From: UBA60 sp964587885
GTDB lineage: Archaea > Thermoplasmatota > Poseidoniia > Poseidoniales > Poseidoniaceae
Direction: 5' to 3'
DNA length: 64,000 nt
Assembly (NCBI GenBank): GCA_964587885.1
Contig: CAZPME010000008.1
Coordinates: 1 to 64,000 of the forward strand
Part shown: positions 1 to 10,304 of the stretch, piece after piece
Numbering within the stretch: the first letter of the stretch is position 1
How the letters are laid out: each line of letters opens with the position of its first letter
The notes under the pieces: generated by a model
Seen by the model: the letters and a program-made list of their open reading frames with translations, nothing else
What the model was told of the DNA's origin: nothing
Databases searched by the model: none
Program-made: the position numbers and the translations under genes

Positions 1-1
1 C

Positions 2-3000
2 AAGGACATCGCACAAAGTTCAGCAACAGGTTCCGCTCTTTACATCGGTGCCAACGCAATCTTGAAGATGACTAATGGTGGAGTCGTATATGGATTAGCA
101 GCAACATCTGTTGATATGGCAACTGTCAAAATTAACGGCGGAACCCTAACAGGAGATAATGGTTCAATAATCAATAGTGGTGGAACCGGTATTTGGTTTG
201 AAAATACTCAGTCGGCAATGGCTAACCTAAAGGTTTCTGGCGCTGATGTTGGAATCAAGTCGCACAATGCTGCACCTCAGTTAGATGGCTTCGAAGTCAC
301 CGGCAGTGATGTTGGTGTGGATGTTTACGGTGGAATGAGTCTACCTATGCTCTATCGCTCGACCAGTCTATCTGGAATGAATGCTGGATGGAATACCTAC
401 TCATTCGATATCAGTCAGTTCATGGACAAGGACTACTTGCAATTAGGATACAACAGTGTTTGGGCTGGCGGTAACGCTCACCCTCGCTACAACTATGCTA
501 CATCCAAGTATTACATGATGACCGACCGAATGTGGGTTGAATTCGACCTAGACACAACTGGCGATGGGGTAGCTGATACCACATACAACCAATCCTCTCG
601 AACCGCAGCTATGCGAACTTCGGCTGGCTTCTACAATGGCCACGATGGAGCTGGTGGACAGCTTGGTGGTGGTGGTTCAGATACCAGCGGTGAATATGCC
701 GGCTACAACTACTGGGATTGTAACTTGTATGCCTATAATCAAAATCCTTCTTACCAAGACTATGGTTACTGGTATTACTTGGTTAATGCCAATTACCAGA
801 ATCAACAGGGTATATCAGGAGCTTACTCCCAAAACGGAAATTACTACGGCGCCGGTGCTGAACCGACTAATTTCGGCTACCGTGTTGAGCCTGTAGATGG
901 TTTGTCTACATCTTCATCATTGTACTATCCTTACCATTATTGGGGTTACTACTACAATGCATTCAATGCATATAACAACCCTGCATTCTACCCGCCTGAG
1001 GGCTTTAATGGATTGTTCGGTGGTTACAACATCTGTATGGATTATGTTTACACCTACTATACTACACCAGGTAAGCTAGAGGGTTACAGAATCGCTATGC
1101 CGATTATTGATACCACCAATAATGGTGACGGTGCTTCTAACCCTGGAGTTGACGGAACAGTTGTCGGAGCAACGATGAATATCGATTTCTTCCACAACCG
1201 TGCAGATAATTATCAAGACCGCATTGAATTAGTCATGCGATCAAGCAATGATGTCACAGACATGGGTAGTTGGGCTCGTGAAGCCGGTACCCCTCTGTTA
1301 AAGGATGGATTCATCAACGGTTCAGATACTGGAATTGAAATCGGCGGAAGTTATGCCGCTGCATCATTTGAAAACGTGGATGTAAAATCACCGACCTCGA
1401 CCGGCTTTGAAGTGACTGGATCAGCGTTCGTTGATGTTGATGGTTTGGAAGTTACTGGCGGAAACTATTGTGTGAAGGCAGGACTGACCGCGGCAGGACG
1501 AATGGATCTCAGCAACTTAAATTGTCAAAGTCAATTAGTTGCAGGAGTTTCTTACCTACGTGATATTTCTGGAGATTTCTCCGGAGTGATTACAGGAAGT
1601 GCTGGATCAGCAGTAGAATATGGTTCAGCGACAAGTGCTAACCATGAATATGCAAATTTGAATTTGAATGCGAATGGAGTTGGTATGACTTTGGGAGGTA
1701 AGGGTCATTTCACCTTTACCGACTGTACTTTCACCAATACTCTCGATCTTTCGGTAACGGGTTCAAGCTCAGCATTATTCATTGATGGAACTATTGATGA
1801 CAACTTGACTTCGGTTACTGGTAGTGGTGTTATTAAGCGTGCCCGCTCGTTGGACATGTCATTAACCGAAACTACTGCTTCAACGACAGGTGCAGTAGCC
1901 AATGCCAAGATTATGTTGATGGATCCAGAAGGCCAAGTTACCGGTAGTTCAACTACTGATTCTAGTGGCGATGCCAGCGGACTACTCTACCACACAATGG
2001 TAAGGGATAATACAGGAGCAACATGGCCAGACCTATCCGGTTATACCGTGGCGACTACTGCAAAGATAGCATATACATCTTCAAAAATGGATTTCCGTTA
2101 CAAGTCTGGATCGGTAACTCTTGATCCAGATGCCTCTTCCACGGGCTCTCTAGATTTGGCTGAAAGTGACATTATTCCGAATCGGATTTGTTATTCTTTC
2201 TCTTCAGCATCATATCTGATGCTAGCATCCTGTCGAGGGTCAATGAGTACTGGTGGCAGCAGGTCATATGATAACAACGGCGATGGAACAGATGACGCAT
2301 GGGAATATGGTTACTATGGTGCGACTCCGAGAGATATGTCGGGCAAAACTATAATGGTTGATGTACCCTTTAACTATGTCCCCTCCGACAGCAATTCAAA
2401 CACCAAAAATAATTGGAACGATACCACAATATTAGTTACAGGTATTTACACATTCAATATGTATCAGCGCTGGACCTCTACAAGTCCATATAACTCACAC
2501 TTGTACATGAATAACACCACCATTTTGACAATGGCTGAAGATGACGGTGAATTAGGTGGACTAATGCTTGGATACTATGCATGGTCTGATATCAACCCGT
2601 GGGTTACTAATAGTACCATCACTGGTTTGACGAGCATCGCTGCAGGTCGTGAAAACCCTAACTGGGATCCCGATCACTTCGTCGTCGCAGACAACACTCT
2701 AATCTACTCTGGTGGACTACAAGATCCTAAGAACAGTTTCGCAATTCATGAAATGTGTATCAGTACCGCTGGCATCCATAATTCGATTATTACCAATAAC
2801 GATATTGTTGGTTGCCCAATTGGTGTAATGATGCGTAATATTGTCTATACCTACTATTTTAATCAAAATGTATGGGGTCCTGATGACTCGGTCATCTCTG
2901 GAAATAACTTTACAGATACAGGATCAATATCAACTTGGTTCTATTTCTCCTATGGCGATGATATCGTAGTGTCTGACAACAAGTTCAGTGGTTCTACCGC

Positions 3001-6000
3001 GCCGAATTACCAAATTTATGGACAGAGTCCATGGACCACCAGATTGACGATAGATAACAATGAAATTACCTCAGGTTCCCAGCCGATTTATTTGCGAGGA
3101 ACATTGGATTATGATGTCAAGAATAACAACATCACCGGTGACCGCAATCAAGCACACCCAGGAATTTACACCTTGAATGGATATGGTTCGATTTCTGATA
3201 ACACCTTGACTGACGCCGATGGCGGAATTATGGTCGATGGTGTACGCAGTGGTCAATCCTTGTCGGTAACCGGCAATACCATCGCTCCTTCTGCTGGCCG
3301 CACTGCACCTGGTGCAGTCGGAATTTGGGCTGAAGACTGTGGTTCATCCACACTTGAGACCGGCGGAAACGATGTCTCGACCATCATGAATGGTCTAGTA
3401 ATCGATGGTTGTTCGGTTTACGATACTGGTTCCAAGTTTACTGGCTCCGGTGGAGTAGGTGGAGCATCTTGGTCTGTTGACGTTATGGCGTCATACTACT
3501 CTCCAGAAAACGTAACCATCAATGATGGCGATTCGATACGATGGAGAGCCAAGGAGTACTACAACAACTCCGGTACTGGTGAGACTCACACAGTTACCTC
3601 AGACGATACCGACGGATCTGGTTCACCACTCTTCGATAGTGGTACTATGAACTTAGGCAGTACATTCGCCTACACGTTCACTTCACCAGGAACCTACGGT
3701 TACCATTGCAGTCAGCACAACTGGATGTTCGGTAACGTGACGGTTTCCTCAACGGGTTCAGCTTCGTTTACTGCCAATGGAATCAATGTTTTGTCCTCGG
3801 GCAACAGAGTTCTCACTTTGAATGGAACTGAAGTAACTGGATACAGTACCGGTCTAAGTATGTCCGGCGGTTCACTAGACCTAACCGGCGATGCAAGCAT
3901 CGGCGGTGTCGGCTATGGACTTGACCTCGACGATGTCGATGTCTCTTCAAGTGGAGCCTCAGTCAGTGCTAACGCAAATAGCGGAGTCGGCCTATACCTA
4001 ACTAATGGTGGAAGCCTAGACCTAGGTGATTTCAGTACCAACGCCGCATACGGTGTCTACACCGACGGAGTTGACTTCAATTGGAATGGCGGAGAAGTAT
4101 CGGGTGGAACAGCCCTCTACGTGGATAACCGCGCTGAAGGTGATTTCCAGAACATCAGTTTCGCTACTGATTTGAACCAGCAAATTTACGCTGGAGCAAA
4201 CACCATAATTACCAGCGTAGGTAACAGTTTGGATGACACCAAAATTGGAATCCATTCAACTGCAATTATTCATGAGGCTAACCTCTTGACTTTGAACACC
4301 GATCGTAATGAGGATTACACTGATCTAACGCCACCAACCGCATCTGCGGACCTTGGTTTGATGATTACATCAACCGATGGTAGTAAGGCAGCATACGTCA
4401 GTTCAACACTACGAGATACCTCGCCGGATATTGACGGAGATATGGCTGAGTGGCTAGCAAACCCACTCAATCCATCTGACGATATGATGCCTGGATTAAT
4501 GTCAGGTGATGCGAATGATGGAATGTCGGTAACTTGGGATGCACAGAATCTGTATCTTGGAATTACCGGAGCAGACATGGATGCGAGCGACTTAGTTGTT
4601 TACATCGGTCACGGCTCCTCGGGAACCTCTAATACCCTACTTTGGGATAACCAGCAACATACAATGCCATTCTTGGCTAACTATGCTTTCTGGGCTGAGG
4701 ATGGAAGCAACCCGCCAAAGGATGGCGACACGACTTTCACATGGGGATTGAAGAGCTGGTCGACCGGTACCAATACTTGGTCGGATACCTCTGAAGGATG
4801 TGGATGGAATAAGGACAGTGCCTATATCGGTTGGTCAAGTAATAACGTAACTGAAGTAGCTATACCATTGTCTTGTATCGGTTCGCCAAATGGCGAAGTC
4901 CGAATGCTTGCAACTGTGTTGAACGAGAGCGATGGTGAAGTAAACACCGTGCACCCAAGCCCTGAAGGATTTACTCTTGCTGGTGGTAACGAAACCTTTA
5001 CTGGTTCGTTATCTATCACCACAGGACAACTCAATCTTGGCGACGGTCAACTCAATGACTACCGTCTAATTTACCGCAGTTATCTCGGTACAACTACCGC
5101 AGAAGAAGGCAAGAATTACGACGTAATGGTTGTCGGTGATGCACCATGTGCAGAAGATTGGGGAACAGCAATGAACATCTCAATGGCAGCAAATGCAGAA
5201 GAGGACATTACAATTCATCGTGCGTGTCCATTTATCGCGGCACCATCGTTCGTAACTGTAACTACTACAGGAAACAACCTAACCGGAACTGGATTTATGA
5301 TTGGATTCGAAGATATGCCAATGCAGACGATTCCATTGACGCCTTACGGTGTTGATGAACAAACTTCCGCTGTTGATATCAATTGGGAAATTACTGACCA
5401 TCCTAACCCAGCGTTCGCACCGACGAGCCTACTATCCTACTACCAATGGGGAGAAAAGGGAGTAACCACTTTCGAGACTGGTGTGACCGTTGACCACGAT
5501 GGTGATGACCCTGATGGCGACGGGTTCTCCGATTCCAGCGACGGAAGCGGTTCAGTAGCTGCGACACCAGAGATACTTGAATGGTATGACCACGATGGCA
5601 ATGCATCTACACCTCCTGTGGCACACTTCATGCCCGCTGGTGACAATCAGCTGGTTAATCTCACGGTTAATGCGAATCAATTCTCTGCCCCACCTACGGG
5701 TACAGGATACAACGTCAAGTTGGTAATCACTGATGAGCATGGATTGACGGATACCGGTTACCTAACTGTTATCATCTTGCCAATTAACGACGCTCCAGTC
5801 ATCTGGAATTTCGGTCACCCGACCAATGCTGACCTAACACAAGCGTTCAACCCACTTACCGGTGCACCTACCGCATACTGGGTTGGCAATGAGCCGATCT
5901 TCGTTACCGACAGTAGCGCTAATGCTAACATCGTCGATGAGGGTCACGGAACTGTGCCTTATCCATTAGGTAGTAAGCCATATGGCCTTACCGCAGATAC

Positions 6001-8131
6001 AACATACATCTTCGACCAAATGAATGAGCAACCGCAAACCTACACATGGGGAGCGAGCGTTCCAGCAGCTTGTGAAGCCTTTGGAGTATCAATTTCGAAC
6101 AACTCGGAATTGTTAATTGCAGAGAATATCGAAAACCAAGAAGGTGGCGAGTGTGCTATCACACTAACACTGTCGGATGACGGAACTGATGCGTTCCCGA
6201 TATCTTACATACACCCGTTATTGGGAGTAGATATCTATGGATGGACATTCAACGACGCACAGCCTAAGTCGGTTAATTTCCGCATAAACCCTGTTAACGA
6301 TGCCCCGTCAATCCACAGCTCTTTTGATGCTGCAATTGGCCGTGAAATCGTCGATGGAACTGGAGAAGCAATCGATCTAGAATGGGCAATTACCGTTCAA
6401 GAAGATACCACTGATGTTGATTTGTTGACATTCAACCTATCACAGATGAAGGCGGATGTTGACCATAATGCGGATGATGTTTATTGGACCTTTGAGCGTA
6501 ATTATGTTGAGCAAACAGACGGCAGCGCACCACAACTACAATGTGAGTATGACAACTACTTCAGCGACATTTCTATCGACGGTGACGAGATGTCTTTCAC
6601 CTTGATTCCTGACGCGACCACCAATGCTCCACCAGAGCAGGTCGACATGATGGATGATGGTGGAATTCACCAATTACGTCCAGACAGCGCAGAAGGATAT
6701 TGTTTCATCGAGATGTATGTGCACGATTCAGCAATCGCACCAGCGTACATCCCGAACTACAACACCTTTGATACTGCTAACTACGTGCAAGAGAGTTCTT
6801 CGACACCTCAACTATTGAAGATTAAGGTCAACAACGTACTAGAGCCTGTACCAGACTACTACTTCGATGCTGATGCATCAGGTTCAATGTTCAACTTCCA
6901 TGGCGTAAGTCACGTTATATCTGGAACTGAAGTACCTGTCTCAGTCGATATCGTAGCAGGTGGCTCAGCGCCACCTAACGCAGATGGCACTTACAAGTAC
7001 GACCATGTTCTCGAAGTTACGTTCAAGTCGGACGGTCACTCTGAGGGTGACAAGACCGCAGGACGAACCATCTTCGTCGACCCACCAGCGCACGGTGAGA
7101 GAATCACTGTTACGCACCCTGGTGTCGAGATTTTGGATTCATCGAGAAAGGTTTCAGTCTACGTGGATGTTAAGACTTGCACAGCTGAATCATGTCCAGC
7201 ACCAACAAATGTGACCAAGGACGATTTCGTCAATGACGATCCAGAGGCTCACGTTTGTGCTGGCAAGAATCAATCTTGGAGTTGTCCTGGACTGTTCCAA
7301 GAGTTGGCTGACAGGCGAACTGCGCTTGAGGACCAAAACTTCACCAACAACATCATGACCAATATGGCTCCACCAACTGATCTTGCAGCAGGTGCAAAGT
7401 GTTCAAGCGATCACCCATACCTATGTCTCTCGACCGGGCAGTCCTTGCCTGAAGTCGTAGACACCAAGGGACTTGCTTCAGTACCATCGTTTGCTCCAAG
7501 TATCATGATGGTCAGCCTAGTAGGAATGTTCGTAGGAGCATTGTTGAGCATGGGTCGCCGTGATGAAGAAGACGACTATGAAGAGATTGTAGACGATGAT
7601 TCTGCAGTCAGCCCAGTAATTGCCACCATCTTGATGGTAGCAATTACAGTTGTTTTGAGCGGTGTAATCTACGTGTGGGCATCATCACTTGCCAACACAG
7701 ATGCGAAGACAGTTCCACGACTTGGAATGAAGGTCGTTGATGTCAACCCAGAATCGCCTGATGGCTACTGGAGACTTGACGTAACTGACGCAAAGACCGA
7801 GTTGTCGAGCCAAGGAGTAATCGTTCAACTAGAGTGGGGTGGCGGTGTATATCAGACCAGTCTGACTAACACTACCAACTACGGATTCGTTCCGACTAAT
7901 GTCCCTGATAAGTTGAGAGCAAATGCTCCGGTCGTTGTTACGTTTGCCGACAAGGTTGAGTGTGATGCTAATGGAAACAATTGTTTCACCACCTTCGGTG
8001 TTGGTGACTCGATTCTAATCGGCACCCACGATACCAATGGCGACAAGATGAACGATGTCAAGGTGACGCTAAGATATGAGCCAGGTGCAGGCGCTGCAAC
8101 AGTATTGCAGACCTTTACCGGCTTGAACTGA
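2..8131 (+). CDS. Giant multidomain surface protein, 5' end missing
   Basis: The frame is open to the left edge of the window, so the N-terminus and any signal peptide lie outside; about 2,710 residues are visible. In order it shows: parallel beta-helix-like text with repeated Asn/Asp-Asn turns (about nt 2-4300) interrupted by an extremely Tyr-rich stretch (nt 690-1060); a blue-copper (plastocyanin/amicyanin-like) domain at about nt 3470-3750 with a His codon at 3587 and a C-x2-H-x2-M ligand run at 3707-3727; a CBM9-like domain (about nt 4420-5010); cadherin-like repeats with NDAP motifs (about nt 5340-6850); a membrane segment (about nt 7500-7555); an acidic patch; then an archaeal pilin N-domain motif, AVSPVIATILMVAIT, from nt 7604 with a second hydrophobic helix and a 130-residue head. 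It is probably a cell-surface adhesin or glycan-contacting protein. Function is inferred from architecture only; the frame is uninterrupted. Confidence 0.85.
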   Translation, partial: KDIAQSSATGSALYIGANAILKMTNGGVVYGLAATSVDMATVKINGGTLTGDNGSIINSGGTGIWFENTQSAMANLKVSGADVGIKSHNAAPQLDGFEVTGSDVGVDVYGGMSLPMLYRSTSLSGMNAGWNTYSFDISQFMDKDYLQLGYNSVWAGGNAHPRYNYATSKYYMMTDRMWVEFDLDTTGDGVADTTYNQSSRTAAMRTSAGFYNGHDGAGGQLGGGGSDTSGEYAGYNYWDCNLYAYNQNPSYQDYGYWYYLVNANYQNQQGISGAYSQNGNYYGAGAEPTNFGYRVEPVDGLSTSSSLYYPYHYWGYYYNAFNAYNNPAFYPPEGFNGLFGGYNICMDYVYTYYTTPGKLEGYRIAMPIIDTTNNGDGASNPGVDGTVVGATMNIDFFHNRADNYQDRIELVMRSSNDVTDMGSWAREAGTPLLKDGFINGSDTGIEIGGSYAAASFENVDVKSPTSTGFEVTGSAFVDVDGLEVTGGNYCVKAGLTAAGRMDLSNLNCQSQLVAGVSYLRDISGDFSGVITGSAGSAVEYGSATSANHEYANLNLNANGVGMTLGGKGHFTFTDCTFTNTLDLSVTGSSSALFIDGTIDDNLTSVTGSGVIKRARSLDMSLTETTASTTGAVANAKIMLMDPEGQVTGSSTTDSSGDASGLLYHTMVRDNTGATWPDLSGYTVATTAKIAYTSSKMDFRYKSGSVTLDPDASSTGSLDLAESDIIPNRICYSFSSASYLMLASCRGSMSTGGSRSYDNNGDGTDDAWEYGYYGATPRDMSGKTIMVDVPFNYVPSDSNSNTKNNWNDTTILVTGIYTFNMYQRWTSTSPYNSHLYMNNTTILTMAEDDGELGGLMLGYYAWSDINPWVTNSTITGLTSIAAGRENPNWDPDHFVVADNTLIYSGGLQDPKNSFAIHEMCISTAGIHNSIITNNDIVGCPIGVMMRNIVYTYYFNQNVWGPDDSVISGNNFTDTGSISTWFYFSYGDDIVVSDNKFSGSTAPNYQIYGQSPWTTRLTIDNNEITSGSQPIYLRGTLDYDVKNNNITGDRNQAHPGIYTLNGYGSISDNTLTDADGGIMVDGVRSGQSLSVTGNTIAPSAGRTAPGAVGIWAEDCGSSTLETGGNDVSTIMNGLVIDGCSVYDTGSKFTGSGGVGGASWSVDVMASYYSPENVTINDGDSIRWRAKEYYNNSGTGETHTVTSDDTDGSGSPLFDSGTMNLGSTFAYTFTSPGTYGYHCSQHNWMFGNVTVSSTGSASFTANGINVLSSGNRVLTLNGTEVTGYSTGLSMSGGSLDLTGDASIGGVGYGLDLDDVDVSSSGASVSANANSGVGLYLTNGGSLDLGDFSTNAAYGVYTDGVDFNWNGGEVSGGTALYVDNRAEGDFQNISFATDLNQQIYAGANTIITSVGNSLDDTKIGIHSTAIIHEANLLTLNTDRNEDYTDLTPPTASADLGLMITSTDGSKAAYVSSTLRDTSPDIDGDMAEWLANPLNPSDDMMPGLMSGDANDGMSVTWDAQNLYLGITGADMDASDLVVYIGHGSSGTSNTLLWDNQQHTMPFLANYAFWAEDGSNPPKDGDTTFTWGLKSWSTGTNTWSDTSEGCGWNKDSAYIGWSSNNVTEVAIPLSCIGSPNGEVRMLATVLNESDGEVNTVHPSPEGFTLAGGNETFTGSLSITTGQLNLGDGQLNDYRLIYRSYLGTTTAEEGKNYDVMVVGDAPCAEDWGTAMNISMAANAEEDITIHRACPFIAAPSFVTVTTTGNNLTGTGFMIGFEDMPMQTIPLTPYGVDEQTSAVDINWEITDHPNPAFAPTSLLSYYQWGEKGVTTFETGVTVDHDGDDPDGDGFSDSSDGSGSVAATPEILEWYDHDGNASTPPVAHFMPAGDNQLVNLTVNANQFSAPPTGTGYNVKLVITDEHGLTDTGYLTVIILPINDAPVIWNFGHPTNADLTQAFNPLTGAPTAYWVGNEPIFVTDSSANANIVDEGHGTVPYPLGSKPYGLTADTTYIFDQMNEQPQTYTWGASVPAACEAFGVSISNNSELLIAENIENQEGGECAITLTLSDDGTDAFPISYIHPLLGVDIYGWTFNDAQPKSVNFRINPVNDAPSIHSSFDAAIGREIVDGTGEAIDLEWAITVQEDTTDVDLLTFNLSQMKADVDHNADDVYWTFERNYVEQTDGSAPQLQCEYDNYFSDISIDGDEMSFTLIPDATTNAPPEQVDMMDDGGIHQLRPDSAEGYCFIEMYVHDSAIAPAYIPNYNTFDTANYVQESSSTPQLLKIKVNNVLEPVPDYYFDADASGSMFNFHGVSHVISGTEVPVSVDIVAGGSAPPNADGTYKYDHVLEVTFKSDGHSEGDKTAGRTIFVDPPAHGERITVTHPGVEILDSSRKVSVYVDVKTCTAESCPAPTNVTKDDFVNDDPEAHVCAGKNQSWSCPGLFQELADRRTALEDQNFTNNIMTNMAPPTDLAAGAKCSSDHPYLCLSTGQSLPEVVDTKGLASVPSFAPSIMMVSLVGMFVGALLSMGRRDEEDDYEEIVDDDSAVSPVIATILMVAITVVLSGVIYVWASSLANTDAKTVPRLGMKVVDVNPESPDGYWRLDVTDAKTELSSQGVIVQLEWGGGVYQTSLTNTTNYGFVPTNVPDKLRANAPVVVTFADKVECDANGNNCFTTFGVGDSILIGTHDTNGDKMNDVKVTLRYEPGAGAATVLQTFTGLN

Positions 8132-8161
8132 GCAAAATAACAGGCGCTAGCCGCTTGTAAA

Positions 8162-8227
8162 TGGAGGCGTGGGCTTCCGAGACCTGCGGGTCTCGGAAGC
8201 CCATACCCCTCCACTTTTTTCTTTTCT
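8162..8227 (+). terminator. Hairpin plus T-run terminator after the surface protein
   Basis: A perfect 14-bp stem (8171-8184 with 8189-8202, loop TGCG) is extended by an outer TGGAGG/CCTCCA pairing (8162-8167 with 8208-8213). It is followed by a T-rich run, CTTTTTTCTTTTCT, at 8214-8227. It lies 30 bases after the stop codon and separates the surface protein from the glucan operon. Confidence 0.8.
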
Positions 8228-8336
8228 AAGTGGTTATTTTGGTGATCACGTTCTTCCCATTTCAAGAGACTAAGAGCCTGACTAATCTGTGGTGAAGTAT
8301 TCATAGCGGGCCGTCTTGGTCCGGTTGGGTCAATCA

Positions 8337-9017
8337 ATGTTGAAGTGTGTCGCCTTTGATTGCGATGGCGTACTTGTCGATGCCGTATCCTCATGGCGTA
8401 CATTGCACGACCATTTTGGCACCAATAGCGATGAGGCCTTTGCTGCCTTCTTACGCGGTGAAATCGATGATCAAGAATTCATGCGTATCGATATTAAATT
8501 GTGGAAAGCAGTTTCACCACGTATCCATCGCGATGAAATATTTCGTGCCTTTGCAGGGGTGAAATTGATGAGTGGAGCCAGAGCAGTTGTCGAGGCCCTT
8601 AAGGAAAGAGGAATCTATGTGGCGATAGTTTCAGCTGGAGTAGATGTATTCGTCTCGTCGATTGCAGCAATGCTTAGTGCGGATGACTGGATTGCCAATG
8701 GCTTCGAATTTGATGACGATGGTTGGCTTGGTGACGAAGGTATTGCGAGGGTTAGTGGTTCAAGGAAGGATTTGGTGATTGCCAAATTATTGGAACAAAA
8801 TGGCTTTACTGCAAACGAAGTAATCTCTGTTGGCGATAGTGATATTGATTTATCGATGCGTATTGACGGTAGCAAATTTATCGGCTTCAATCCCTCACGC
8901 CAGCGTAGTATCGATATGTTCACCTCTGCCGGTGTACCAATAATCAATGACAAGGACTTGCGAGCGATTTGGCCGGAATTATTTCAAGGTGAAGAATTTC
9001 CAGAAGGTGAGTTGTGA
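8337..9017 (+). CDS. HAD-superfamily phosphatase, SerB-like
   Basis: The product of about 226 residues carries the HAD motifs in order: FDCDGVLVD near the N-terminus (Asp nucleophile and acid), SAG near residue 95 (motif II), a Lys in SRKDLV (motif III) and GDSDID (motif IV). The subclass I cap and the spacing resemble phosphoserine phosphatase (SerB) and related HAD-IB enzymes. The ATG at 8337 is chosen over an upstream TTG (8316) because the catalytic motif then starts at the usual distance. It is the first gene of a tight run; the binding-protein gene starts 3 bases after its stop. Because it travels with a sugar transporter, a sugar-phosphate or phosphoserine substrate are both possible; the sequence does not decide. 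Confidence 0.8.
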   Translation: MLKCVAFDCDGVLVDAVSSWRTLHDHFGTNSDEAFAAFLRGEIDDQEFMRIDIKLWKAVSPRIHRDEIFRAFAGVKLMSGARAVVEALKERGIYVAIVSAGVDVFVSSIAAMLSADDWIANGFEFDDDGWLGDEGIARVSGSRKDLVIAKLLEQNGFTANEVISVGDSDIDLSMRIDGSKFIGFNPSRQRSIDMFTSAGVPIINDKDLRAIWPELFQGEEFPEGEL

Positions 9018-9020
9018 TTT

Positions 9021-10304
9021 ATGTCGATTAGGCCTTTCCTTTCTATGCTTCTAGTGTTTATGCTAGTGTTGTCAGGTTGCATTGGTGGAGATGGAGTTAG
9101 TGCGCGTGACTCAGTTTCAAGTGTAGATGGGGGTACAATCACTTTGGTAGTTTGGTCTACCTTCGAGGCAGATTCACTTGAAGATGAGGTTTTTCTCGAT
9201 GCAGTGGAATTGTTTGAAAATGAGCATCCAAATATTGTTGTCGATGTATCAAATCGCCCATTTATGCAGGCTACAGATTCTTTTCGAGTGGCTGCACAGG
9301 GTGGAGAGGCTCCAGATTTGATGCGTTTTGCCAGTGACCAGTTGGGGCAAATTGGAGCAATGCGGGTAAATGGTTATCCTCTACTTGAGGACCTAAGACC
9401 ACATCTTACCCCAAGCGACCGAGCGGTATATGATGCACAAGCACTTTCTTCTATGCGGATTGGGGATGAGTTGTATGCATTACCGGCTAGCCTTGATTGT
9501 GTTAGTTTAATTTACAATGCAGATATTTTTGCCGCCGAAGACATCGCTCTACCCGATAGCAATACTACGTGGGAAGAATTGTTGGAAAAGGCAGATCAAT
9601 TGACTCACGGAAAGCAAGTAGGACTTTCGGTTCCTGTCAAAGACCCATATCGCTGGTTGGCGATGCAGCGCGGTTGGGGTGGTGAATTATTTGACCAAAA
9701 CGGACTACCTACGCTAAACTCAAATGGTTCGGCAGAGGGGCTTTCAGCATGGATTTCCTTAGATGAGTCTCACGGGGGAGTGGTTCCTACTGGTACCAGT
9801 ATTGATGCCATGAAGGCCCAGTTTCGTGAGCGTCAAGCCGCGATGATAATCGACGGACCTTGGAATTGGGCAACTTATACTCAAGCTCGTATTAATGTCG
9901 GTCAAGCACCATTGCCTTTGGTTAATTCTAGTGGTGAAAGAATTTCTCCGATGGTTACCTACAAAGGATGGTCAGTGAGTAAACAAAGCCAGCACAAAGA
10001 GGCTGCGGTAGAACTTGCAATGTGGCTTTCTAGTGAATCGGTGCAGAAGCGTTTTGCACTAGAAACTTGGACAATGCCCACCGCTTTCAATGTGCAAAAT
10101 GACCAACAAGTTCGGGATGATGTCGTACTGACGGGCTTCCTAGAGCAAGCCGAATATGGTTTCCCAGCCCCTACCAGCCAGACGATGGGAATGGTGTGGG
10201 ACCCCCTTTCAGCAGCAATCGAAAATGTATATGCCGAACAATTGAGCGCTGAAGATGCGTTGAATCAAGCAAACCAGCAATTGTTAGAAGAGGTGAATGG
10301 ATGA
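9021..10304 (+). CDS. Sugar ABC transporter substrate-binding lipoprotein (MalE-like)
   Basis: The 427-residue product starts with a signal peptide ending in a lipobox (LVLSGC, Cys near residue 19), so it would be lipid-anchored outside the membrane. The body fits the family 1 solute-binding fold: ITLVVWSTFEADS at the start, a DLMRFASDQLGQ-type lobe, LPASLDCVSLIYN, and a late GPWNWATY segment typical of maltose/oligosaccharide binders. The preceding coding end contains an AAGGTGAG ribosome-binding-like stretch. It overlaps the next gene (permease) by 4 bases. Ligand inferred as malto-oligosaccharide because surface amylase genes sit beside it; other oligosaccharides are not excluded. Confidence 0.88.
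   Translation: MSIRPFLSMLLVFMLVLSGCIGGDGVSARDSVSSVDGGTITLVVWSTFEADSLEDEVFLDAVELFENEHPNIVVDVSNRPFMQATDSFRVAAQGGEAPDLMRFASDQLGQIGAMRVNGYPLLEDLRPHLTPSDRAVYDAQALSSMRIGDELYALPASLDCVSLIYNADIFAAEDIALPDSNTTWEELLEKADQLTHGKQVGLSVPVKDPYRWLAMQRGWGGELFDQNGLPTLNSNGSAEGLSAWISLDESHGGVVPTGTSIDAMKAQFRERQAAMIIDGPWNWATYTQARINVGQAPLPLVNSSGERISPMVTYKGWSVSKQSQHKEAAVELAMWLSSESVQKRFALETWTMPTAFNVQNDQQVRDDVVLTGFLEQAEYGFPAPTSQTMGMVWDPLSAAIENVYAEQLSAEDALNQANQQLLEEVNG

Noticed and set aside
8316..8336. TTG start for the HAD phosphatase
   Set aside because: The ATG at 8337 puts the DxD motif at the usual position and an upstream TTG is not needed.
7879..8403. Antisense open frame of 174 codons over the 3' end of the surface gene and the terminator
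   Set aside because: It runs through a strong terminator hairpin and opposite two clear genes; the translation has no recognisable domain.
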